A stretch of 64,000 nt of DNA from Pararhodobacter zhoushanensis (GTDB taxonomy: Bacteria > Pseudomonadota > Alphaproteobacteria > Rhodobacterales > Rhodobacteraceae), in assembly GCF_003990445.1 (NCBI RefSeq), contig NZ_REEZ01000015.1, forward strand, positions 1 through 64,000, written 5' to 3'. This document shows, in pieces, positions 54,344 through 62,132 of this stretch (position 1 is the first letter of the stretch; the number at the start of each line of letters is the position of its first letter). Below the pieces are notes generated by a model. It saw only the letters and a list, made by a program, of their open reading frames with translations. It was not told the origin of the DNA and ran no database searches. A program made the position numbers and the translations under genes.

Positions 54344-55365
54344 GCCATGACGCCACCAATTGGGCCATCAAGCAGCGCGGGTTGAAACCCACCACCAAGA
54401 TTGTGCTCTGGCACCTCTGCGACCGGTTCAACCCGGATTACGGCTGCTTCCCCTCACAGGTGCGGCTGGCCCATGATTGCGAGATCAGCCGCTCGACGCT
54501 GAACGACCATATCGCCCAACTTGAAGCCGCGGGTCTCTTACGCCGCATCCCGCGCATTGATCCGGTGACCAAACGGCAGTTGCCCACCCGCTACATTCTG
54601 GGCTTTGAGCCGGGCTTCACACCGGCTGATGTGGTTCCATGTCCGGAAATCGGACACGGGGGGTCGGCACGCGGCCTTGATGTAGAAACGGCCCCTGAAA
54701 TCGACCCCATACCCACTCTTCCGGTCGAGCCGTGTCCGGAATTCACACACGGGATCGACGGGCAAGCCGTGTCCGGATTTTGCCCGGAGCCGTGTCCGGA
54801 AAATGACCAAAGCCGTGTCCGAAATCCGGACACTAACCTTGTAAGAGAACCTTTAAGGAAACCAGTAAAGGAGGAGGAGGACGCGCAGGCGCGCGAGATC
54901 GAGTTTGATCGGTTCTTTGCAGAGCTGCTGACGGCGCTGGGCCTCAAAGCCAACGCCACCCTGCCCGCTTGGTGGCAGGGATGGCCAGCAAGGGTGCACG
55001 TTCACCGCTGGATTGATGATCTCGGGTTGTCTGAAGCGCGGATCCTCGAGACCGCCACGGAAACTCGCCGCGATCACCCCAACCCGCCCGATGGCCCCAA
55101 GGCGCTGGATCGTTTCATGGAACGCGCCGCCCAGCGCGACGCACAGGCTGCGGCAGGCCTAGCGAAGCCGCTCAAGCCCAAGGCCACCCGCAAGGGCAAT
55201 TTGACGCCGCGAGCAAGCGCCGACGATCTGGCCGCCTTCTACGCCGATCTGGTGAACTCCGACCGTTACCTACCGGTCAGCATGATCAGCAACACCACCC
55301 GCAACGCAATGCTGGTGCGAGGGCTGGTCACCCCAGAACGGCTCCGGATGCGGGGTGTGCAATGA
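54340..55365 (+). CDS. winged-helix replication-type phage protein
   Basis: 341 aa. N-terminal HTH (PTTKIVLWHLCDRFN, then SQVRLAHDCEISRSTLNDHI) as in phage replication initiator or O-like proteins. Residues about 100-165 are a low-complexity region with repeated PCPE motifs, encoded by iteron-like DNA repeats. The C-terminal part has WWQGWPARVHVHRWIDDLGL and a helix-rich tail. The repeats inside the gene resemble phage origins placed in the initiator gene. Confidence 0.75.
   Translation: MSHDATNWAIKQRGLKPTTKIVLWHLCDRFNPDYGCFPSQVRLAHDCEISRSTLNDHIAQLEAAGLLRRIPRIDPVTKRQLPTRYILGFEPGFTPADVVPCPEIGHGGSARGLDVETAPEIDPIPTLPVEPCPEFTHGIDGQAVSGFCPEPCPENDQSRVRNPDTNLVREPLRKPVKEEEDAQAREIEFDRFFAELLTALGLKANATLPAWWQGWPARVHVHRWIDDLGLSEARILETATETRRDHPNPPDGPKALDRFMERAAQRDAQAAAGLAKPLKPKATRKGNLTPRASADDLAAFYADLVNSDRYLPVSMISNTTRNAMLVRGLVTPERLRMRGVQ
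54637..54833. repeat. iteron-like repeats, candidate replication origin
   Basis: Five copies of CCGTGTCCGGAAA-type sequence start at 54637, 54730, 54767, 54790 and 54813; the last three are exactly 23 bp apart. The first and last contain TGTCCG...CGGACA inverted arms. They lie inside the coding region of the winged-helix protein, like the iterons in the lambda O gene. Confidence 0.65.
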
Positions 55366-56018
55366 CGATGCACCGACCCATCAACAATCGCGGCGCACGT
55401 GTCAAACGTGCGCTGAGCGTGCAGGCGGCACTGGAATGGGCGTTCCGGATCGAGAAAGCACAGCTGGAACTGCCGCCTCGCAAGGACGTGCCGGAAGAAG
55501 GCTTCGGCTTCGGTCTGGAATATGTCCTGCTGCAGCGTGCGGCGCTGGGCTGCAAGGTCGATGGCGGCCAATACAAGATGGGCAGTTACACCCATCCAGA
55601 TGCGGACGTGATCGCCGCCACAGTCGCGGGGATGCCTAACAGCCTCGGCGGCGTCCGCATGGCGATCAGCGTGGCCGAACTTGCGCGCGCGGGGATAACG
55701 CCCGACTGGATGCCCGGCGTCGTGCCGCGCTGTGTGCCGGTTGAGACCAAGCGCAACCAACACGGCGAGCGGTCGACCACGGTGGTGGTCGGCACCGAAC
55801 GCGTGCTGACCCGCGGCAAATGGCGATCGGTAGAGGTTTTGGCCTGTCCGGTCACCTGGCGGCCGCACCCGGAGCAGATTGCGTCCGCTCGGCGGGGATA
55901 TGGGGATTGGTGGCAGGCGTTGGGCTGGATACAGGATGGGCTGGTGGTCGGCGGCATGCTGAGAGAGGTCGAGGTGACCACGGCGATGCCGAAGGTGCGT
56001 CCATGGAAAGCCGATTGA
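55362..56018 (+). CDS. hypothetical phage protein
   Basis: 218 aa. Start overlaps the previous stop (ATGA). ALEWAFRIEKAQLELPP and GFGFGLEYVLLQRAALGCKVDGG, then GWIQDGLVVGGMLREVEVT: resembles proteins I have seen in Rhodobacteraceae prophages, but function is unknown. Last gene of the integrase-side plus-strand operon before a drop in GC. Confidence 0.7.
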   Translation: MTMHRPINNRGARVKRALSVQAALEWAFRIEKAQLELPPRKDVPEEGFGFGLEYVLLQRAALGCKVDGGQYKMGSYTHPDADVIAATVAGMPNSLGGVRMAISVAELARAGITPDWMPGVVPRCVPVETKRNQHGERSTTVVVGTERVLTRGKWRSVEVLACPVTWRPHPEQIASARRGYGDWWQALGWIQDGLVVGGMLREVEVTTAMPKVRPWKAD

Positions 56019-56241
56019 AAGCGTCACAGAGGTGCGCAGAGCCGACTGCGAAGTTGCATCCTCGCAAATGCAACTCACCGCAGAAGCAGCCATTCGCCGC
56101 ACCGACTTCTAGCCGCAGAAGTACGCTGGCGAAACCAGATTTCAGCGAATCTTGCGCTATTTGATTGCGTTCGAGGGGCGTTAAGTGGATGATAAGAAAT
56201 AAGAAGAGATTTGCATACCCAAGGAAAAATAGGAAGCTGGC

Positions 56242-57186
56242 GTGGCGCGATCTCCCTCCCGAAAGAAAGCGATTAAGGCAGCATTGGAACTCAAGCTGCG
56301 ACGGGCGAAGGGAACGCGACTTCAAGAGTTCCTAGCACTGCTCATGACGAAGGTGCACGGCGATAATTTCCAGTCGGTCGGCACCGACTATTCGCGTGGC
56401 GATCTGCAATGTGACGGCCTTCTCGATAGTCCGTTGACGATTTTCGCGTGTTACGGACCAGTGAACGCGGGGGCGAGCGCGACCGAAGCCTCTATGAGGA
56501 CGGCTGTTGCAAAGGTCGAAAGCGACTTTCTCGGAGCTAAGAAGGAATGGCCAAACCTAAAAGGGTGGAAATTCGTTCACAACTACGTCGAGCCACCGGC
56601 ACAAATTGTCCAGAAGATTCTGGGCCTGCGCAATCAACATCCAGGCATCGATATGAGCCTATTTGGCAGGGAGCAGTTCGAAGCCACGTTATTCAGTTTG
56701 GATGATGCTGCGATTGAGGAACTGGTTGGCGACGCTGCCAGCGACGAAGATTTTCGCGCGCTCCAACCCGATGTGCTGTTGAAGGTCGTCGACACCTTAC
56801 TGGCGAATGATAGCGCTTCGGTGCCAACTGACGATGAGCCGGTAAAGGTCCCGGCGCAGAAATTGCGTTTCAACGGGCTTTCCGACCACGCGCAGGGCCG
56901 GATCGTGCAAGGGCTGCAGAATGCTGATTGGGTGTCGAAACTCCTCCAAGACCATCAGGATCCGCTGTTCGAGGGTGCCGTCGCCGCCGTCCTCAATGAC
57001 AAGTATTTCGATCTTAAGGCGCAATCGCTCGACCCTGATGACATCATGTTTCAGTTATGGGAGTTTGTCGCCAACACCACGGCCCTGACGGCTGCTCTGG
57101 ATGCGGTAATATGGAGTCTGCTCGCGCATTTCTTCGAAAAGTGCACAATTTTCGAGGACAGCCCGGTGGCGGAGGCGGTCGCATGA
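56242..57186 (+). CDS. ABC-3C system protein (effector / N-terminal component)
   Basis: 314 aa from GTG 56242 with AGGAAG 5 bp upstream. The following two genes identify the locus: an MC6-type middle component and a DUF2326 ATPase. The N-terminal ~80 residues (RLQEFLALLMTKVHGDNFQS, then SRGDLQCDGLL and IFACYGP) resemble a PD-(D/E)xK nuclease fold with E29, D54 and D58, but the expected QxK is replaced. The rest (about 100-314) is the ABC-3C-specific helical part. Overlaps the next gene by four bases. Confidence 0.75.
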   Translation: MARSPSRKKAIKAALELKLRRAKGTRLQEFLALLMTKVHGDNFQSVGTDYSRGDLQCDGLLDSPLTIFACYGPVNAGASATEASMRTAVAKVESDFLGAKKEWPNLKGWKFVHNYVEPPAQIVQKILGLRNQHPGIDMSLFGREQFEATLFSLDDAAIEELVGDAASDEDFRALQPDVLLKVVDTLLANDSASVPTDDEPVKVPAQKLRFNGLSDHAQGRIVQGLQNADWVSKLLQDHQDPLFEGAVAAVLNDKYFDLKAQSLDPDDIMFQLWEFVANTTALTAALDAVIWSLLAHFFEKCTIFEDSPVAEAVA

Positions 57187-57428
57187 TCCTGCCGGGAAAA
57201 CACCTCAAGCCCGACCGCGCGTTGCTATCCGTCGGCGGGGAAATTCTCACGGTGATGGGTGAGACATCCACGGTGTCGGTGCTCTGGGACGAGGTGCGTG
57301 TGCTGCGGTCGAAGCGTGAGGATAAGTCGCCTCTGCCCTTCGACTGGTTTTTGCTGGCACTCACTCTGCTATATACCATCAGCGCCATCGACATGCGCGG
57401 CGAATTATTGATCAAGAAAGTTAACTGA
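57183..57428 (+). CDS. ABC-3C middle component (MC6-like)
   Basis: 81 aa from ATG 57183, overlapping the previous stop (ATGA) and the next start (TGATG). LPGKHLKPDRALLSVGGEIL near the N-terminus and PLPFDWFLLALTLLYTISAI are the pattern of ABC-three-component middle component 6: a small winged-helix protein thought to bridge the effector and the ATPase. The order effector-middle-ATPase with overlapping starts is the standard layout of these systems. Confidence 0.8.
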   Translation: MILPGKHLKPDRALLSVGGEILTVMGETSTVSVLWDEVRVLRSKREDKSPLPFDWFLLALTLLYTISAIDMRGELLIKKVN

Positions 57429-59248
57429 TGATTCGGACCGTCAGCAGTTCTCTAGCTAGTTTCAAACCGATCACCTTCGGTTCAGGGCTGAACATCGTGC
57501 TTGCGGATGTCGCCGAAGCATCGACGGATCGTCACACTCGGAATTCGGCAGGCAAGACCAGTCTTGTCGAGATCATAAACTTCGTACTCGGCGGTGAGGC
57601 CGCAAAGAAAACATTGTTCAAGCACGATGCCCTTATCGAGCAAAGTTTTTCGATCGAAATTTTGCTCGGGGACCGTTGGGTTACCGCGACGCGCAAAGGT
57701 GCTGACGACAATATTGTCCAACTTAGTATTGACGATGCTGAAGCCTTAGGCATCACCGTCCCAGTCTCCCTTTTCGATGATGCGCAGACCCAGACGCCTG
57801 TATCAATCGAAACTTGGAAATCGATAATTGGATCGTATTGGTTCGATCTGCCCATCAATCGCGATGACACCGAGTTTTCAGGCAAAGGCGCGCCTAGCTT
57901 TCGCCAACTCATCGGTTATTTTGTGCGACGACGGAAGGCGGGTGGCTTCGAAACGATCGAGAAGAACACGAAGGAGCAACAGCCGGGCAGTTGGCAAGTA
58001 TCTCTGTCGTATCTCTTGGGGCTCAACTGGCACGTTGCGCGGCAGTTTCAGGACATGCGCGACCGCAAAAAGGTTGTCGCCGCCTTGAAAAAGGCCATCA
58101 ATAACGGCGAACTCGGCGATATTTTCGGCGCAACAGCGCAGATTCGGCCTGAGCTAGCACGTGTCGAAAAGCAAATGACCGCCCTTCGGTTGCAGGTAGA
58201 TAATTTTGTGGTGCACGAGAGCTATCGAAAGCTCGCCCTTCAGGCCAGCAAGCTCAAGGATCGCCTTAACGAGATTACCCTTGAGCTTTCCGAAGCGAAC
58301 TCGGCGCTCGACTATCTTGCCAAATCGGTGGCTCAAGAGTCCCCACCAGCCTATACCGATATTGAGCGCCTGTACCAGATGGTCGGCGTCGAGCTCCCCA
58401 ATGTCGCGATGCGCCGGTTTGAAGACGTCAAAGCATTTCAAGCCTCGGTGACCGCCAATCGGCAGCAATATCTTTACGAGCAAATCAACGAGATTCGTGA
58501 GCGCCGCGATATCCTGTCCAAAGACCTTGATGATGAGGGGAAAGAGCGATCAGACATCCTTCGGTCGCTGGCCGGAAAAGGCGCCTTCGATGATCTAGTT
58601 CGTCTCCAGGAGGAATTGGGTAAATACTCCGCGCGTGCCGAGATGCTTCGCAGCAAACTTCAACACGCTGCTGTCCTTGAAAATAATCGCGTTCAGCTCA
58701 AAGCCGAAAGTGCCGAGCTCGAACTTAAACTGCAGCAAAGTCTCGCTGACTCAGATAGCTCGATTAAACGCGCGACGGTTTTGGTCGATCAAGCGATTTC
58801 TGAACTCTACGATGACCGCACCGGAAACCTGATCATTGCGCCTTCGAGATTAGGGCCGCAAATCCGCATAGATATACAAGGCGGCGGCAATAAGGGTGGC
58901 ATCGATATGATGAAAATCTTTTGCTTCGATACAGCACTATTGTGCATCACGGCTGAGCGTTTTCGTTATGGCCCTCGCCTCATCATCCACGACAGCCACT
59001 TGTTCGATGGTGTCGATTCCCGTCAGGTCAGCCAAGCGTTGGTCTATGGCGATAAGGTCGCAAACGCCGTCTCCGGCCAGTACATCGTTGCGCTCAATAG
59101 CGACGAATTTAGGAGCGCGGATTCACTTAGCGACATATCGTTGTTGCCATTCGTCAACGTAGTGAAGTTGACAGACGATGAGACAGGGGGGCTTTTTGGC
59201 TTTCGTTTCGATCTTGAGGGGCAAGCTGATACGTCAATCCGCAAATAA
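57428..59248 (+). CDS. DUF2326 SMC-like ABC ATPase of an ABC-3C system
   Basis: 606 aa. N-terminal NTP-binding site in RNSAGKTSLVE (GKT at 42-44), long coiled coil about residues 235-460, and C-terminal PRLIIHDSHLFDGVD (about 513-527) with RQ right after, the Walker B/D-loop of DUF2326. ATPases of this kind power the three-component ABC-3C conflict systems described by comparative genomics (Krishnan, Burroughs, Iyer and Aravind). Lower GC than the flanking phage genes. Confidence 0.85.
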   Translation: MIRTVSSSLASFKPITFGSGLNIVLADVAEASTDRHTRNSAGKTSLVEIINFVLGGEAAKKTLFKHDALIEQSFSIEILLGDRWVTATRKGADDNIVQLSIDDAEALGITVPVSLFDDAQTQTPVSIETWKSIIGSYWFDLPINRDDTEFSGKGAPSFRQLIGYFVRRRKAGGFETIEKNTKEQQPGSWQVSLSYLLGLNWHVARQFQDMRDRKKVVAALKKAINNGELGDIFGATAQIRPELARVEKQMTALRLQVDNFVVHESYRKLALQASKLKDRLNEITLELSEANSALDYLAKSVAQESPPAYTDIERLYQMVGVELPNVAMRRFEDVKAFQASVTANRQQYLYEQINEIRERRDILSKDLDDEGKERSDILRSLAGKGAFDDLVRLQEELGKYSARAEMLRSKLQHAAVLENNRVQLKAESAELELKLQQSLADSDSSIKRATVLVDQAISELYDDRTGNLIIAPSRLGPQIRIDIQGGGNKGGIDMMKIFCFDTALLCITAERFRYGPRLIIHDSHLFDGVDSRQVSQALVYGDKVANAVSGQYIVALNSDEFRSADSLSDISLLPFVNVVKLTDDETGGLFGFRFDLEGQADTSIRK

Positions 59249-59543
59249 AAATTCATTCGCAACACGATCAACATTTGAGCCGGTCCCAATCCGATTGAAG
59301 AGGCGAACAACAAGATTTGAATTTTAGGAACCAGTTGTCGGCGGTCGACAAGGATCCAATTCGGCCATTCGCCGTCTATTCTGCGATGGTCGGGTCTCCG
59401 CCTTCGCGCCAGTATCCTGTCTCGAGTTGCACCCTGAACGAAAGTCCGGGTAGAGGCTCCTGCCGTCCTACGCTGCGCGGGGCTCGGATGGCTAGTTCGG
59501 TGATTCCTGCGCTGCGGCACGACAGTCTGCTATGGGCCGAGTG
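59249..59543. other. intergenic region, no gene recognised
   Basis: 295 bp between the ATPase and the convergent HEPN-like gene. A short plus-strand frame (59317-59547) lacks a recognisable domain. It may hold terminators for both genes. Confidence 0.4.
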
Positions 59544-60029
59544 TTAAAGCCCAAACTCCATAGCGTTCAGAAACCTATGGAACACTTCACTACCCTCCGC
59601 TTCCTTGTAGGCTTCATTCAGCACGAACAGCGCAGCTTCCATTAGTCGGGTGTCTCGGTCGCTGTCATGTTTCTTGTCCCCATGAAACAAGTTATTTCGT
59701 GCCGTCTTAATGCTTTGAAATAGGCTTGCCGCATCGTTAGGAACGAGTGGCGTCCCCGACCAGTCCACGCCATCATCAGCTGTTGTAACGAGGTAATCTG
59801 GGGGTGCCTCAAAATAGATTTGGGCTTGGTCGGACTGTCGCATCTTTTGAAAGAAATTCTGCGGCAGATGCTCCGCAAAGGTTTGCCAAGCGGCGTCAGG
59901 TGAGTTCACTCGGCGAAACCCACCCTTCTTCATCGCATATTCAAATCGACTGAAGACAGCCAACAGATCGTAGCCTGCTTCAGACAGCCGAGGCCGATAA
60001 TATTCTTCAAGCTTCATCCTGTACCTCAT
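59544..60029 (-). CDS. HEPN-like domain protein
   Basis: 161 aa (157 aa if the second ATG at 60017, which has GAGGTACAGG upstream, is used). Helical; ARNNLFHGDKKHD contains R111-x4-H116, the catalytic motif of HEPN ribonucleases, in the last helical hairpin. HEPN proteins act as toxins or abortive-infection RNases. No obvious partner gene on the same strand. Opposite in direction to the ABC-3C operon. Confidence 0.7.
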   Translation of the reverse strand: MRYRMKLEEYYRPRLSEAGYDLLAVFSRFEYAMKKGGFRRVNSPDAAWQTFAEHLPQNFFQKMRQSDQAQIYFEAPPDYLVTTADDGVDWSGTPLVPNDAASLFQSIKTARNNLFHGDKKHDSDRDTRLMEAALFVLNEAYKEAEGSEVFHRFLNAMEFGL

Positions 60030-60379
60030 AAAAATATAATGTCGAATCGTATATATTCTTTCTGATTAAGTCACGGTGTTCCCAGGATTTAGACGAATGT
60101 CTGTGATCGTGTTCTGCAACGCAGTACATTGCGGTGCAGCCGAAGGCAGCTGTCGGCCGATCAAATTAAGATAGCCATGATCGACACAAACGGCGGAAAG
60201 CGGCCTGACCGCAGCGCCGCATTGCAACCGCGGCAATACCGGAATAGCAGTCAAGAATCGGTCATTGAGGGTGGTTTCCCGCGGCCGAGTATTGCCACGG
60301 AGAAAGGGTCGGGTTCATATTGGAATCGGCAACGGGTTGCCGCTGTCCGACGTCGGCCGGGAAACGCCTTGGGGGATGC
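60030..60379. other. 350-bp intergenic region
   Basis: Between the divergent HEPN-like and PD-(D/E)xK-like genes, so it holds both promoters. Short frames on both strands (60066-60254 and 60129-60395) show no family. AT-rich just upstream of the HEPN-like start (60030-60065). Confidence 0.4.
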
Positions 60380-61552
60380 ATGCAGAAATCGGTGAGAGTA
60401 GCGCTTAACAAGTTTCCGGCCGTGCCGGCTTCACTCCAAAATCCAGCAAAGCCGGGAAGTCCAGTGCCGGAAATCATGGTCGATCTAGCCGACTTGTATC
60501 ACCATTATTATCTGCAGAGCTACGACAAGGCCCCGCCGAACCCTAACCCCGCCCAGTTCGAGCACGTTCGATATCTGGAGCCATGCACCGCATTTCGGTT
60601 CCAGCCGAACGGCCTCGGCGCCAACAAAACGAAGAAGCAAAACAACTCGAACGAGCTCGGCGAAGCCTTCTGTCGCTGGTTCCTGTCCGAGCACCTCGAC
60701 ATCACGCACGTCGCCCGGATCGATGACGTTCGCAATCACGGCGCGCTTTCCTGGGCGCATGGCGTGACGGTCGAATGCAATCCGGGCACCGATGGAGACG
60801 CCCCCGATTATTTCTGCGTGGAGCCGACAGGCCAGGTGTCGCTCGCAGAGGCGAAGGGCACGATCGAGGCGGTCGGTTTCAAGGCTAAGAAATTCGCGAC
60901 GTGGCGCAATCAGTTCAACCGGGTGCGCGTTCTTGATCGGTCCGGAAACGCGATGAGCGTGAAGGGTTACATCGTCGCGATGCGATGGGCAGTCCACACC
61001 CATAGCCCCGCCATCTTCACTACCCTCTCCGCGGAGGATCCGCAGACCCCGGGCGAGCGTCCCTTTTTCGATGAAAGCGGCGGGTTCGCGGCCGCGGTCC
61101 GCTCCCTCCATTATGCGCCGAGCCTTGCGAAGATCCGTCAGCCCGTCCTCTCGGCCGCGCTTGCGACAGGTACGACGATCGCTGACGACCTGAGCTTCCA
61201 GATCGTTCTGTGGGAATGTCTGCTGCCAACGCTGAAGGGACTACGGTTCGTCGGAGGCTATTTCCCAACCGATCCCGAGGGCGTTCTGCCCTTCAAGTTC
61301 GACGACGGAAAGCTGGTCGCCGTGCCGAACGATCCCTTCAGACTCGATCAGAGTTCAGGCACTTTCATCGGCATCGAGGAGAAGACCTTTCGACACCTTG
61401 TCGGCGCCGCGCGAAACGGGCCGATGACGATCAACGATCTCCCGCGCATCGAGCGCCGGATTACTGGGTTCAGCGGCGCGAGCTATCTCCCGGACGGCCA
61501 TGTACTGGGCCCAATCGATCTGTTCCGCCCGATTGCCGCCGATGTTGTCTGA
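60380..61552 (+). CDS. PD-(D/E)xK nuclease-like protein
   Basis: 390 aa from ATG 60380 (an ATG at 60320 is possible but adds an unlikely Cys-rich start). NELGEAFCRWFL with E95, then DAPDYFCVEPTG with D143 and VSLAEAKG with E157-x-K159 fit the E...PD...ExK order of restriction-like nucleases. The rest is not recognised. Returning to high GC. Probably a restriction-type or other defence nuclease; no methylase is adjacent except the ParB-methyltransferase further right. Confidence 0.6.
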   Translation: MQKSVRVALNKFPAVPASLQNPAKPGSPVPEIMVDLADLYHHYYLQSYDKAPPNPNPAQFEHVRYLEPCTAFRFQPNGLGANKTKKQNNSNELGEAFCRWFLSEHLDITHVARIDDVRNHGALSWAHGVTVECNPGTDGDAPDYFCVEPTGQVSLAEAKGTIEAVGFKAKKFATWRNQFNRVRVLDRSGNAMSVKGYIVAMRWAVHTHSPAIFTTLSAEDPQTPGERPFFDESGGFAAAVRSLHYAPSLAKIRQPVLSAALATGTTIADDLSFQIVLWECLLPTLKGLRFVGGYFPTDPEGVLPFKFDDGKLVAVPNDPFRLDQSSGTFIGIEEKTFRHLVGAARNGPMTINDLPRIERRITGFSGASYLPDGHVLGPIDLFRPIAADVV

Positions 61553-61743
61553 TTGGCAGCGAGCGTTGGGGTTGGTGGCGGGACATCACCGAACCGGCGT
61601 CAGCCAGTCTTGTCGCTTAGCCACGTCCACAGGCGGGCTAAGGGCCGAGCACGTCGTCCCCCCTGGGATGGTTCCTCCCCGGCCCCGAAGGTATGCGGGG
61701 GGGCGCAGCGCGGGCGTTTTCTAGCGACTGGCTTTTTCACCGG

Positions 61744-61852
61744 GGAATCCACTTGGAATCCACCTCGCGGGCACCGCGCGAAATTCTGACTCAAAATCAA
61801 ACGCTTGCGCAACCATGCGGTGGCCAAGGTGGATTCCCACGCGGAATCCACC
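61744..61852. repeat. GGAATCCAC repeat cluster
   Basis: GGAATCCAC at 61744 and 61755 (direct repeat, 11 bp apart), and a perfect inverted pair GGTGGATTCC (61828-61837) / GGAATCCACC (61843-61852) with a 5-bp spacer. Arrangement suggests a dimeric regulator or recombination protein binding upstream of the ParB-methyltransferase module. Confidence 0.6.
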
Positions 61853-62009
61853 CAAGCCACTTTCGGGAAGCCACCCTGGCCAGAAGCCACGGCCGCAGGC
61901 CACCTCGCTGAGCGGGCTTTGCGGCATCCCCGGAAGGCGTTGATTCAAAGTACAAAAATGGTTTGACAAAGCTGCCCCCCTTGACCTATCCCTTGATCAT
62001 CGAAGAGTT

Positions 62010-62046
62010 GCGCCCGGAGGAACCCCCTCGCGGGCGCTTTTGTTTT
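62010..62046 (+). terminator. hairpin with T-run
   Basis: GCGCCCG (62010-62016) and CGGGCGC (62031-62037) form a 7-bp stem followed by TTTTGTTTT on the plus strand, the layout of an intrinsic terminator. It is 87 bp upstream of the ParB-methyltransferase start. Confidence 0.55.
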
Positions 62047-62132
62047 CCCGACATTGTGGACCGTGGTTTAAGCGCTCGCCGTGCCGGCGCAGCGTAGTGC
62101 CGGCCACCTTTCACCTCACAGAGAACCGCCCC

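Larger units (their letters stand above)
61553..62132. other. 580-bp regulatory region with repeats, promoter and terminator-like hairpin
   Basis: No gene supported. Holds four GGAATCCAC boxes (see 61744-61852), a TTGACA hexamer at 61963 and a hairpin at 62010-62046. Short frames on both strands are low complexity or without domains. Confidence 0.5.

Noticed and set aside
54637-54833. CRISPR-like repeat array
   Set aside because: Repeats are short and the last three adjoin at 23 bp without spacers of normal length; the open frame continues through them.
62040-62132. Earlier start for the ParB-methyltransferase
   Set aside because: The frame is open but begins within the terminator tail; ATG 62133 matches the usual start of the ParB domain.
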